Source: Leucaena leucocephala (taxonomy: Eukaryota; Streptophyta; Magnoliopsida; Fabales; Fabaceae). From it: 64,000 nucleotides of DNA. Every line of letters begins with the position of its first letter. Within the stretch, counting starts at the first letter, position 1. A program made the translations under genes and the position numbers. Below the pieces are notes generated by a model. The model was not told the DNA's origin and made no database searches. It worked only from the letters and a program-made list of their open reading frames with translations. Positions 1 through 10,772 of this stretch are shown in pieces. Location of the stretch: contig CM073527.1 of NCBI GenBank assembly GCA_037074615.1, positions 9,078,848 to 9,142,847 on the forward strand, in the 5' to 3' direction.

Positions 1-777
1 TATGTTGAGAACATTTTGAAGAAGTTTGAACAATACGATGAAATTCCATTGAGTTCTCCTTATGATTCAAGTGTGCACCTAAAGAAAAACTTAGGAGACC
101 CAGTGGCTCAATCTAAATATGCACAGATCATTGGAAGTCTGTTGCATTTAATGAATTATACCAGACCTGACATAGCATATGATATGTGTAGATTGAGCAA
201 ATATACTCACTGTCTAAGCAGTGAACATTGGGATGCTCTAATAAGGTTATTGAGATACCTTAGAGGCACCATGAATTATGGTATACATTATAGTGGATTT
301 TCCACTATATTAGATATAGTAATGCGAACTAGATCTCGGATTCAGAAGGGTCAAAATCCACTAGTAGTGATGTGCTTATTCTTGGTGGTGGTGCAGTCAC
401 ATGGAAATCATCCAAGCAAACAATTCTAACTAAATCCTCGGGATTCTGAATTTATTGCTATGGAATTAGCTGGAACTGAGACTGAGTGGTTAAGAAACTT
501 CTTAGCAAGTATTCCATTGGGTAACAAGCCCATACCATCAATATCTTTACACTGTAATAACCAATATGCGATAGTTATAGCTAAAAATAAAACCTTCAAT
601 GGTAAAAATAGGCATATTCGATTGAGACACAATATTATAAAGCAGATGCTCAAAGATGGGGTGATCTCAATCGATTATGTAAAGTCACAAGTAAATTTTG
701 CAGATCCATTAACAAAAGCCCTAGGGAGAAAACAAATTGTTAAGACATCGAGAGGAATAAGACTAAAGCTAGTTTGA
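1..777 (+). pseudogene. Ty1/copia polyprotein, C-terminal part (RT connection + RNase H)
   Basis: This is the end of a copia polyprotein that continues upstream of the window. The frame is open from base 1 and reads through a typical connection segment (IIGSLLHLMNYTRPDIAYDM, about residues 39-58). A frameshift near 300-330 moves the RNase H part to another frame, where ELAGTETEWLRNFL and the terminal ADPLTKALGR are readable (460-777). The usual role is reverse transcription with degradation of the RNA template in cytoplasmic particles. The catalytic RT domain lies outside the window. The frameshift makes this copy non-functional. The family call is firm; the lineage is not assigned. Confidence 0.9.
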
Positions 778-1326
778 TAACGACAGCGATGGCAACCCAA
801 CCTTTGTGATTGGTGATCCCATGAAGAATGTTCAATGGGTAAGAACAAGTCATTTTTTAGTTCTGCTAGCACTAAAATATTATTACTGGTCCTTTTCTAT
901 GGTGTGCAACAAAGTACTAGATTGCATAAAGGAGGATGAGAAAAAGCTCTTAATGATTTCAAATCCCACGGGATGGTGTATTATGTGCATATATCTTAAA
1001 GAAATTACCTACACAAATGAGGAGTGTGGGTCGCTCCTATGAGATTGTGGCAAAATCTCTAGAGCATTCGTTAAAAAATAGGACACGCGCATGGCCGCCT
1101 AACATGCAAAATTGCTCAGTAAACAGTGGAATGTGGGGGTATAATCTGGCTGTTAGTACCTCTAATATACACCCAAGATAGTTCATAGTCCATAGGACCA
1201 CTGGCATCTCTGTATAACAAGTATTATCAATCTAGGTCTCATTCATTGTCCAAAGGACCACTAAATACAATGATTATATCCAAGTGTAACTCAGAGAGTA
1301 GAGTTTCTTTGACACATGTGGGGGAT
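778..1326 (+). other. copia 3' non-coding region and polypurine tract
   Basis: About 550 bases separate the end of RNase H from the 3' LTR. Some copia lineages carry such a non-coding spacer. Decayed coding-like text is visible at 806-860, but no intact gene. A purine-rich run (GTGGGGGA, 1318-1325) lies directly before the LTR and fits the polypurine tract that primes plus-strand synthesis. Confidence 0.7.
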
Positions 1327-2043
1327 TGTTGTGAAAAAGTGGGTGTGTCAAAGAAACTAAAAGTCTCACATTGCTTGAGAGAATGAAAGATCAAGAGTAT
1401 AAATAATAAGTTACAATTGTAGGCTAGTAAATGGGCCTAGAAGAAAGGTAGGCTCGTGCGCACGATAATGGGTCATCCATGGAAAATTCAGTTGAAATCC
1501 GGCGATTTTCTCCCTACGCGCAAGATAGAGCATGATATTGGCACTTTTTGTGAAAAATATTTCAGTTTATCCAAAAATATTTTTAATGTGCCTAAATGGA
1601 AAGTCTCCAAATCCCTACATTCTACATGAATTTGAAAGGTTAACGGTAGTTTCCTTTTATTAATGTTGGCATTATGGTTGTTGGAAAAGGGACTGTTGGT
1701 GCCGAAAAGATGTGACCTTACTGTCCGATAGGCATCACGCTAGTTCGGTTAAAAGGTTATCCCTTATGGACTCAACCGATGTTTTCGTACCTCTTCATTC
1801 TTATAAAAGTAGTACACAAGGATATTGCACAAACATATGCAATAACACTCGTGCTCCCTTGCCCATTTCTCTCTGAGTTTATTTCCTTCCGCTAGATTTT
1901 GTTTCCTTGTTTCCACAAGAAGAATTTGTTTAATCCTAGAGAGTACCGCTTCATCTTGTCGGTTGTCACAGAATAACTCTTAAGGACAGTGTCCTTAGAC
2001 GCGACTCAGATTGGTTGTTCTTTTGCAAGTTCTAACGATAACA
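1327..2043 (+). repeat. 3' LTR of the left-edge copia element
   Basis: The LTR begins TGTTGTGAAA directly after the polypurine tract and ends ...CGATAACA, giving the TG...CA boundary and a length near 717 bp. A TATA-like TATAAAAG at 1802-1809 could be the promoter of the U3/R region. The partner LTR lies outside the window, so no target-site duplication can be checked and the 3' boundary rests on the CA end only. Confidence 0.75.
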
Positions 2044-2479
2044 CATGCATCAATCCAAAAACACATTAGTTATTTGCTCTTCTAAGTCCATTTGATAAGC
2101 ATGAAGAAAATGACAGAATCTAAGTTAGTTGTTAAAAATAACAAAGTAGACACCAAGCTGCAACATCGACTATTTCTAATTGCCTCGATCTTAGACAACT
2201 CTTTACATCCTCTTTAAACACCCTAAATTATCTATCCCACCTGCATATTTACTTATCAAATTAAAAGAGGATTTTTGCTTAATCCTAGCATCTTCAACAT
2301 CTAGAGAATAGGTTTATACTTTTGGTATCTCCTTTTATGATACTAAAATGTGAATTTCTATTTAGGCTCTAAAGGATGATTATGGCCAAAAAAAATTCAC
2401 TGACCCTATGTTTGGATGGAAAGAAAAATAGGAAGAGAGAGATAAAAGAAAACTAGAGAGAAAATGCTATCCCATCTAA

Positions 2480-2652
2480 GGGTAGGCACGGGACGGGTCA
2501 GGACCGAGACAACCCCATCCTGTGTCCTATCCTGATACAATACACTGGACGTAAAATACATCATATGTCCTATCCCGTCCCAAATATGTCCCAGTCCTAA
2601 ACAAGACTGAGGCAGGTTTAGGACGGGTTCAGAATGGGAATTCCCGAATAAC
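2480..2652. repeat. G+C-rich GGGACGGG-type repeat, copy 1
   Basis: This segment is unusually G+C-rich and repeats short words such as GGGACGGG, CCTATCC and TCCCGTCCC on both strands. A related segment lies at 4880-5050. Sequences like this often form the subterminal parts of non-autonomous hAT-type elements, but no clear terminal repeats or target duplication were found here. Confidence 0.4.
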
Positions 2653-2661
2653 AACAGATAT

Positions 2662-3186
2662 AGGGTGTGTTTGGAAACACCCCAAACCATGGTTTAAAAA
2701 GGGCTTTTGGCCCCAAACCTCAGTTTAGGGAAATTTTTTACCACACAGCAATTTTTGTTCAAACGGGCTTTTGGACTAAACCATGGTTTAAAACCAAGGT
2801 TTCAGATAAGCTGGTCAGAGCAGCTTATGGAACAGTAAAAGAGCTTATGAACTAACCAATTACTATATTACCCTTACTTTTTCTTACACCCTCTCTCCTA
2901 CTTTTTCTTACACCCTCTCTCCTCTCTCCTACTTTTTCTCTTTTTTCTTTCTTACACCCTCTCTCCTCTCTCCTCTCATCTCTTATCTCTCCTCATTTAA
3001 TACTCATACCCTTTTTCGTAATTTATCACTCATAAAACCCCTTCTACAAATAACTATCCAAACACTCATTTATCTAAAATCACTTTTTTTCTATAAGTTC
3101 TTCTAGAAAAGCCCTTTTTCATAAGCTATCTATAATCCCATTTTTTTCATAAGCTAGTTTGAAATTTTTTTTCCAAACACACACAT
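2662..3186. mobile_element. MITE, GTGTGTTTGG family, copy 1
   Basis: A segment of about 525 bp is bounded by inverted ends: GGGTGTGTTTGG at 2663 and CCAAACACACAC near 3173-3184. It contains pyrimidine-rich runs (TTACACCCTCTCTCC repeated at 2873-2990) and the internal phrase AAAAGAGCTTATGA, which recurs in the copy at 61267-62021. No coding capacity is visible. A 3-bp target duplication, as for PIF/Harbinger elements, is suggested by sister copies; here it is unclear. Confidence 0.65.
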
Positions 3187-3763
3187 AAACTATTCTTGAG
3201 AAGCAGGAATTTATGGGAACACGAAAAATTCCCATAAAAATATTTAGTAACTTACTCCCATGCCTATTCCAGAACCTTTAAGCCCAGCCTCTCCATATGT
3301 GTCATATATGGACCTCTTCTCATCATCTGATAATACCTACAACAAAATTAAACTCACTTGAGACCACTTGTCACACTAGACACGCATAAGAACTATCACA
3401 GTTCAATCCAGCAACATGAATCTATATTTTTACCTCATACACATTGCTGATTTCCTTAAATTTCTATTCTACTCCAGCTTCCTTGCAGCACAAAGAAAAA
3501 AGTGAATGATGCACACTATAGTTTAACAGCGAACAAAAATGAAAAAAAAATCCAATGATCTGTCAGATTTTGCATATAGCAGAAGAACTGTGTCATTCAT
3601 ATTAATCCCAATTTAATTTGAACTCTTGGTGTTTGCAAGGAAGTGCTTCAACAAGAGAATATACTTCACACTAAAAATTCCTGAGCTTCAGATATATGAG
3701 TCATATCTAATAGATTAAAGTTCCACACTGCTACACTTATTAATTGGCCATAGAAAACTCAGC
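3187..3763. other. AT-rich spacer, nothing recognised
   Basis: I see no gene, RNA or clear repeat in this stretch. It lies just beyond the 3' end of the TAD2-like relic on the minus strand and could include its 3' UTR. Confidence 0.4.
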
Positions 3764-3853
3764 CTAAGATAAATAAACCAATTCCTTTTCATCAAATGCA
3801 AAATCATCATTAAGCAATTCTTCAATTTCCTCTACATCTTGAGGTTTCCAGTG
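3764..3853 (-). pseudogene. TAD2: Candidate last exon of the TAD2-like gene
   Basis: After a GATAG acceptor, one frame reads KPQDVEEIEELLNDDFAF and continues to a stop at 3764-3766, with the acidic look of a real C terminus. The phase set by exon 6 instead gives ALETSRCRGN and a stop. A one-base insertion (an extra G in CTGGAAACC) would explain the offset, since relatives read NAPKP at this place. The preceding intron would be about 2.7 kb. Confidence 0.5.
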
Positions 3854-3987
3854 CTATCATGTGGTGTAGCATCAGAAGCCACCATTGCATTGAGTTCCTG
3901 CACATGGAACAACAGTAAGAGATAGATAAAAAAAAGTGTTTTTTTAAATCATACTCATGGTTTTGCTTGATGACAAAAAGATTTTGA

Positions 3988-4120
3988 CCTGTTAAAGAGA
4001 GATTTGTTTGAACGAAGATCTCCGAATTGGCACTGTCCATGCCATTTTGATGGAATAGGCCCTATTCCTTCATCACTGAAGCTCTTGGATTCTGGCAAAC
4101 ACCTATTCAAGACGAAGACG
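3988..4120 (-). pseudogene. Subtilisin-like protease (subtilase) exon fragment
   Basis: The minus strand reads PESKSFSDEGIGPIPSKWHG and then QCQF, followed by FNRSK. This is the stretch just downstream of the catalytic Asp in plant subtilases (usual pattern: D-T-G-V-W-P-E-S). Just before it, the bases for the Thr and Trp positions are shortened, so the frame is broken near 4093-4104. Only about 45 residues of a roughly 750-residue family are present; no His or Ser region is nearby. It lies inside the last intron of the TAD2-like relic, on the same strand. It is a gene fragment, probably delivered by a transposon or by a local rearrangement. Confidence 0.75.
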
Positions 4121-4879
4121 GTAAATAATAAAATCGTGAATTAGTTATAGTAAATGACAATAGGGAAAAAATACATAATATAAGAAGTGGTAATATTTAA
4201 AATCATCATACATCACAGTAGAAAGAAAAAAATGTGTAATAAAACTGAATTAGAAGTGATCATAACAAAAATATTCTCCTTCTAAATCAAATGGTTTTGG
4301 AACTTTGCACTTTTTAGTGGTTAGGCCTGAAACAAATCTGTGTTTTTTTTTGTAACTTTTTGTTGTTTCATGGGAAATAATCTTACTGATGCAATGATAT
4401 ATAAGATTAGAATATCATAGCATCACTAGCCCTGAGGAATTGTGTAAAATTCCAAGCAAGCACAAAAATAAATAGGGAAAAGCCTTTGCAAAATATGGAA
4501 ACTAGTTTCCATGGAAAACCCATAAATCATTTGGATTCTTCAAAGAAAGACATACAATAAAAGATTAAATTTTGAATACGAGATAATGATTGTATCTTCA
4601 CCATATTTTGCCTTTAACCAAGCAAAATTGTTATTAACTACTCCTTTAGAGGACTCTAACCCAAGAAACTGCCATGATCGTGTTGTGTGCAAGTGGCGAT
4701 GGCCGTGGTGGTTGGGGCAAGGGCGTAAGGCGGTGAGGGTATGAGTGTTTTGTCTGGTGCTTGTTGCTAGCACTGGCTGAAGTGAAACCCGAAAATGCGA
4801 TTGTGAGAATGAAGAGTGATATATGTTTCTTCTCAACCTTGTTGTATCACACTTCATTAATGAATAAAATATACATATA

Positions 4880-5050
4880 TATACTAGGATGGGACGGGAC
4901 GGGATAGGACGACCCGACGGTTGTGCTGAGACCCATCCCATCCTGATACATATATTGTCCTATCCCGATATTTTCCTATCTCGGTTATTCTTGGGACAGG
5001 ATGGATCTATCCCGAACTCACCAGGACCAGGACGTGTCACCTGGGATATG
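4880..5050. repeat. G+C-rich GGGACGGG-type repeat, copy 2
   Basis: The run GGGACGGGACGGG and words such as CCTATCCCG and CATCCCATCC are clustered here. It resembles the segment at 2480-2652 in composition and short words. It is probably a fragment of a non-autonomous DNA element; ends were not resolved. Confidence 0.4.
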
Positions 5051-6189
5051 AACAAAATGATCAGCTCTAATCCTATCTCCTGTAATAGGGAAGAAAGAAA
5101 ATGAGTAAATATTGAATGACTAAAATACCTTACCCCTATGTTAAGATATATCATGTTTAAAATTAAATTAAATATCACAAAAAGATAATTACATTAATAT
5201 TAATGTCGTCAAATAATTTAAATATTTAAAATATATTGAAGAAATTAAAATTGAATATTTTACTATTTTTATTAAATATATATTAAAATATTATCAATAT
5301 TAAATATAATAAATAATAAATATTTTAATATTATGAGTAGGTATTAAATATTATAATATTTTCTTTTGGTGATAATACCCAAAAGACGCTGCCTTATGCA
5401 AGCTACACCCACGAAAGTATTGTAAGTTCCCTAGATTGGAAAGAATTGACAAATAGGAAAAGGGGTAAACACGAGGGCAATGAGGAAGAAGTGTTTTCTT
5501 CTTATTTTCTCTCTGGAAGTGGAGGGGGTTATAATGGGCCACTTTTCCCCTTATCCAAATACAGAAAAACTTATTTCCTCCCTAATTTTTTCCCTTGATT
5601 TTCTCTCTATCCAAACAGGGGTAACTCTATCTTCCATTTACTTGTTTAACTAACATTCACATTTCGCACCTTATTATTGTTTCAAGTCAAGGCTTCTTGG
5701 TTTTAAAATCTCTTTTATCCTACTTTCTAAATTCCCTGTTTACAATAGAATCATCTTTCTTACTCCTGGTAATATTTTGTTTCCTGACATTAAATCCTGT
5801 TTTTCTACTATAGCCAACCCAATATTACCATGTCTCTTCTAAACTATCTAATTCAAGACCAAATATAGGAGTAGGAGTTATACAAGTATCTATTACTTAA
5901 TGACTTCAATATCCAAGTTTATTGCAATGACAAAGAAAATGCACCAATAATGTTGAAAAAGATAGTATGTCATTCATGGGATCACTAAATAATATGGCTC
6001 CAATTCACTAAACTCTATAAATGAATTTGGCTTTTGTATTGTGACAGTTAGGTAAAAAAGACTTTGGTGTCGTGACTAGTAGGTACATACAATATGATTA
6101 CATTTGAGATGTGCAAAGACCTTTAAGTTAGAATGAATTCATAGCAATTAATCAATTTAGGGAAGCATATGGGTTATGACATAATGTTT
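5051..6189. other. AT-rich intron/intergenic DNA
   Basis: 5160-5370 is very AT-rich with TTAAATATTAT-like repeats. 5480-5630 carries TTTCTCTCTATCCAAACAGG, a phrase like MITE ends. No gene is recognised. Confidence 0.4.
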
Positions 6190-6432
6190 CTGAAAAATTA
6201 TAAAGGTGGCTGGCTAAGGTAAGGGGCCTCTAATACCCTTCTCCTCTTTCCTATTTTTAATAAAATCATACCCTTTTTAATAATTTACCAATAACAAAAG
6301 TCCTTTTAATAATAACTATCTAAACAAACCATTTCTTTCCTATAAATTCTTCTCCAGAAGCTTTTTTCTAAAAGCTGTCTAAAAGCCCCTTTTTCTATAA
6401 CCAATTTTCAAAAAGTTTATCCAAATTGGCCC
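6190..6432. mobile_element. MITE fragment, GTGTGTTTGG family
   Basis: Phrases such as TATAAATTCTTCTCCAGAAG, CTAAAAGCTGTCTAAAAG and the end AAGTTTATCCAAATTGGCCC match the right part of the copies at 2662-3186 and 61267-62021. The left end is missing or degraded. Confidence 0.5.
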
Positions 6433-6567
6433 GATATGTTAAATACACTAACACAGCATTTTGAAAGTGCCAATTAGCACCTCCCAAAAACTATAAATTG
6501 TAGTGATATAAAGAAACTTTCCATATTAATGCAAAAAAAGGGGCCAAAAAATAGAAAGGGAACTTAC

Positions 6568-7720
6568 CATTACAATTTCCTTGTTCATAAAATGTTCGCA
6601 GAAGAAGGACTGCTTCTGATGCCATTATACCTCCTGTACATTTGAAACTCTTTCCTGGTGTTACTTCACGTCAAATAAGAAAAACCATATGAACCATCAA
6701 TCAACGACAATACATATAGTTTATGCTGGAAACCAGAAAAGTTAAATGAGAATTATTTAGGGATTCCTTCATCATAACAAATATTTCCCTTTAAGGTAGA
6801 CTGAGAAAGGCATAGCCTCAAAGATTCAAGACAAAGAAAAGTGCTTCAATAAATAAACCTACCAGTTACAACAGAACTTATGTACTTGCTCTGAAGGTTT
6901 ATATATATAATATTATATGATCTTGCAGAAGAATACAGAAAAGATCACTAAAAAAAGCCACTCGATATTCTCACTAATGTCCATTCTATACAACTATACT
7001 TATATGCAAAGCAAGCTACTATGATGAACATCACCCAGTCATTCACATAATCATTTAGAAATAGAGGTCTTAAAAAATAAAAACATTTAGAAATTTCATT
7101 TAAAAATAGAACAGCTCTTCTAAAAATAATGAACGGTTTCCATCTTGATTGCAGTTCAATACCTAAGATTTCTTCTGAAGCTAAGTATAATCTCGTTAAA
7201 GAAAGAGACAGATTGCTAAAGACCATGAGACGTAAGATCCACCATATTAGAATAAGATGCCTAACAATCTTAAATAAACAAAACAATAAAAATGGCTACC
7301 ACTTGAGAAAATCTAGTATAATTGACACTTAAGTATAATAAAACTTTGATAGATGATGTTAACCATAAAGGCATACTTAGTTATATTGTTGCCTAAATGT
7401 AATGACAGTATTGATCCACATCCTCCAAATTTATCATTGGCACATCCATAATATACCTCCTTTATACCTGAGGAATAAATAATACACCAAATGGACAAAA
7501 ATAGTGTCAAATAACTTAAACAATGTGACTGTTATACACTGAAAAATTGAACTAGCATACCTAGAATTGATAAAGCTAACGCACACATTATGCATGGTTC
7601 ACATGTAACATAAAGGCTGCAGCTTGAAAATTTTCCATCCAGTTCAGAGATTAAAAGCCCACTTTTCTTCAACTGTTCCAAAAGGAAATCTATAGCTTCC
7701 ATTTCTGCATGCCGTGTAGC
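6568..7720 (-). CDS. TAD2: TAD2-like exons 4-6 (catalytic core)
   Basis: Exon 4 (7720-7561) carries HAE and PCxxC, exon 5 (7467-7377) the conserved YYGC...GGCGS segment, and exon 6 (6654-6568) FKCTGGIMASEAVLLL and FYEQGN. All have GT-AG borders on the minus strand. Exon 4 to exon 5 joins in phase 1 without a problem. The exon 5 donor (AA|GTATGC) gives a phase that does not fit exon 6; a GC donor at CTTTAG-like position 7390-7395 would fit but would remove several residues. Confidence 0.8.
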
Positions 7721-7988
7721 CTGTGAAGAAAAAATTACCAAAATGGAAAAGATGGGAGTGAAAACCAATAGAAATCATAAAGTTATTGCATAAATCAATG
7801 CAAAGTACATAGAGGTTGTTACTTCAAACCAGTAACAAAGAAAATTTCTTATCTCTCATTACACATTCAATAAAGTAAAAAAAGCTTGATTAGACTAAGT
7901 CAGACCCTTTTCTTTCAAGAGGAAAAATAAAAAACTGGAACATGAAACTACCATTAAATGTGAGAACAATTAGCTTTGGCTCAGAGAT

Positions 7989-7993
7989 ATTAG
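7989..7993. repeat. Target-site duplication ATTAG (left)
   Basis: ATTAG directly precedes the 5' LTR and is repeated at 12775-12779 directly after the 3' LTR. This fixes both ends of the copia insertion. Confidence 0.95.
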
Positions 7994-8232
7994 TGTTGAA
8001 GATATTGGGATTAAATGAAGAGAATTTATAGGAGATTATAGGAGATTATGATTATGATTTTATTCCCTAATTCATTCCCAAATATCCGCTGTAAATCCCA
8101 CCTATTGTGGGATCCTATATGTGTATATATATATATATATGTAGTAGAATAGCAGCAACAATGTACAAAAATATACAGAACCTTTTTTCTATCTCCTTGC
8201 CATCTTCATTGTGGTCGATATGTCAGCTCACA
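7994..8232 (+). repeat. 5' LTR of copia A
   Basis: It starts TGTTGAAG and ends GCTCACA, and contains a TA microsatellite at 8117-8140. It is very short for a plant copia LTR and is directly followed by the primer-binding site. Confidence 0.93.
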
Positions 8233-8247
8233 TGGTATCAGAGCAGG
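8233..8247 (+). promoter_or_regulatory. Primer-binding site (initiator Met tRNA)
   Basis: TGGTATCAGAGCAGG starts at the first base after the LTR and is complementary to the 3' end of plant initiator methionine tRNA, the usual primer of copia minus-strand synthesis. Confidence 0.9.
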
Positions 8248-9235
8248 CCACTGGTTCTGTCCACTCTTCTGTCAATGACACCGCCTCCTCCGATGGAGCT
8301 TCATATCCTAACTCCTCAAAAGTCACTGGCCTTGAAGGGTCGGCTACTCTCATTATCCTGAAATGTCTCACCGGTGACAATTACCTTGATTAGAGCCAAT
8401 CCATGCTCCTTGCCCTCGATTTATTCACACTGAGCAACCTCCCATTGGCGATACTAACACCTGCCAGCGATAGAAGTCAGATAACGCCTTGGTTACGTTA
8501 TGGCTTCTCAACTCAATGCTGCCAACCGTCTGACGCAGTTTCATGTTCCTTACCTCCGCCAGAGCCATATGGGTCACCGTAAAGGAAGCATATGGAAAAT
8601 GCCTGATTGCTTCTCTGTTATTTGACCTACGAGCTCGACTATGGACAGTCAAACAGGGAACGCGACTGCTCAACACCTACTACCTTGAGAAGTCGGCATT
8701 ATGGCAAGAGCTCAACTTGCTTCAACATCAAATCTGGCGTGATCTTGAAGACTCTATTACACATCGCCAAGCGTTGGAAGAGGAAAGGTTATTCGAGTTC
8801 TTGGTTGGCCTTGATCCCACCTATGATGATGTTCGTGGCCGCCTTCTCAGTAGAGTCCCCCTACCAACCGTCCCTGAGGCGTTCGCTCTGTTACAAGATA
8901 AAGAATCTCATCGCGCGGTGATGCTTGCTAATCACAGACTTGGACTAGTAGACTTGGACCAAACTGCAGCAGGCCCAGTTCAACACGCCATGAATCCACT
9001 CGCTTCTGGGCCAGCGCACACGCCTTCTCCTAGGCTAGCGCACGTGAGTCTTTTTCCTGTAGGCCCAAACTACTTTGGCCCAAGTCAATCATTCCCTACA
9101 GGACCACACTACTCTAGCCCAAGTCAATCATTCCCTACAGGCCCAATAAATCTTGGCCCAAGTTATGCATTAGACCCACTCAGCGCCATTCTTGAGAGAT
9201 TAGCTAATCTTGAACATCAATCTCGTAAGCAATAG
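8237..9235 (+). pseudogene. copia A gag (UBN2-type) region
   Basis: The N-terminal part (TGDNYLD, with a stop where W is expected before SQSM) is followed by a shift into a 230-codon frame at 8543-9235. That frame carries the UBN2/retrotran_gag signature: FDLRARLWTVKQGTRLLNTY and EERLFEFLVGLDPTYDDVRG. The capsid-like protein would package the RNA. No CCHC zinc knuckle is seen. Instead, the C-terminal part is Pro/Ser/Gly-rich with 13-residue tandem repeats at 9062-9166. Short overlapping frames on both strands are shadows. Confidence 0.85.
9062..9166 (+). repeat. 39-bp tandem repeat in gag
   Basis: Two full units and one partial unit of 39 bp encode GPNYFGPSQSFPT, GPHYSSPSQSFPT and GPINLGPSYAL. 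They replace the zinc-finger region expected at the end of gag. Confidence 0.85.
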
Positions 9236-9247
9236 CTCACTGCGAGT

Positions 9248-9535
9248 ATGGTTCAACGAGGTAACTTCTTTAAAGCTCTTGCTACCATTAAAAGTAAGAA
9301 TACGGGTCCTTGTTGGATAGTTGACTCAGGTGCTTCTGACCATATGACTGATGATGTCTCATTGTTCTCCACATATATCCATGCCATATCTAGACTTATA
9401 GTTAAAATTGCCGATGCCTCTGATTCTATAGTCGCTGGTAGTGAAAAAATTAATGTCTCCTCTTCTCTCATACTTCATAATGTTTTGCATGTTCCAAAAT
9501 TAAAATGCAATTTATTATCTGAGTCAGTTAAATAA
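9248..9535 (+). pseudogene. copia A aspartic protease
   Basis: The frame carries CWIVDSGASDHMT, the retroviral-type D-S-G active site, and VLHVPKLKCNLLS, the conserved strand at the end of the domain. It cleaves the polyprotein. The frame is cut off by a stop at 9533-9535 after LLSESVK. Confidence 0.88.
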
Positions 9536-9593
9536 GCAGGATCGATGTCATACTGATTTCTTTGCCACTTATTGTATATTTCAGGATCTGTTC

Positions 9594-10670
9594 ATGGGGA
9601 CGACGATTGGTGTTGCTAAGGAATTTGACGGACTTTATTACCTAAACGATTGTCGCCATCCAGCATCGTCTGTTTGTAATAAAGTGTATCTCCCTAGAAC
9701 TAGTGAATTGGAGCTATGGCATAAAAGATTAGGGCATCCCAGCTTTCATTATATATGTAAGATGTTCCCATCTATTTGTCAAAATAATAATTCTGAATTT
9801 TATTGTGACGCATGCAAATTGGCCAAACACCATCGTACCTCATTTCCTAACACCCCTTATCGTCCCTCGAAACCTTTTTCCATTATCCATAGTGATTTGT
9901 GGGGTCCATCTCAGATTCCTAACCGTACCCAAACAAAATGGTTCATGACTCTTATTGATGATCATACCCATGTCAGCTAGGTCTTTCTCCTTAAGGACAA
10001 GACCAAAGTTTATCAAACATTCATTGACTTTTATCATATGATCCGTACCTACTTTGACACCAAAATTCAAACCCTTCATACCGACAATGGTACTGAGTAT
10101 TTTAATCATTCACTCTCCACCTTCCTTAATGCACACGATATCCTTCATAAGAGTTCCTGTCCACATAGTCCTTAACAAAATGGGGTTGCTAAACGTAAGA
10201 ACAAGCACCTTCTAGAAACTGCACGAGCTCTTCTCTTCAGCAGCATTATTCCTACCTACTATTGGGATAATGCCATCCTCACAGCTACCTTCCTAATCAA
10301 TAGAATGCCTTGCAAACCCTTGTCCTTCCAAACACCCCTCCAAGTTCTCACTCACCACTTCAACCTACCCTATCTTACAAATACCCTACTATTACGAGTC
10401 TTTGGTTGTACCACCTTTGTTCACCTACACCATTCTAATAAACTAGACCATAAATCCATCAAGTGTATTTACTTAGGCCCTGCAAGATATAAGAAGGGGT
10501 ACAAATATTTTGATCCTGTCTCTAAATGTCTTTACATTACCTGTGATGTTACCTTCCATGAAAATGTTCCTTTTTATCCCTCCTCTTCGGTTCAGGGGGA
10601 GAATTGGAGTAAACCTCAGATTACCCAAACAGACACCGAACTCATATACCCCCAATATGAACCTGATTGA
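9594..10670 (+). pseudogene. copia A integrase
   Basis: The zinc-binding start is LWHKRLGHPSFHYI...CDACKLAK (H-H-C-C). The catalytic core follows with DLWGP (first Asp region) and HTDNGTEY (second Asp), and the Glu region is read around QNGVAKRKNKHLLE. Stops interrupt at 9978-9980 (TAG where TGG is expected) and 10173-10175 (TAA where CAA is expected). The C-terminal part reads FGCTTFVH and CIYLGPARYKKGYKY. The enzyme would insert the cDNA. Confidence 0.9.
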
Positions 10671-10772
10671 ATCTATACTCTTGAAAATACCACACATGAT
10701 GAGCCAACTAAGGAGAACATTAGTTCAGGGGGAGACACCAACAGATGGGGACAAGTTTACACCCGAAAGAAC

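Noticed and set aside
4540..4941. 133-codon minus frame at 4540
   Set aside because: It runs into the G+C-rich repeat and has no domain; composition is not gene-like.
2406..5625. One large element bounded by ATGTTTGGATGGA and CTATCCAAACAGG
   Set aside because: These short words recur at many MITE ends; no target duplication supports a 3.2 kb unit.
7129..7332. Plus-strand open frame at 7129
   Set aside because: It lies in an intron of the minus-strand TAD2-like relic, has no motif and overlaps another chance frame.
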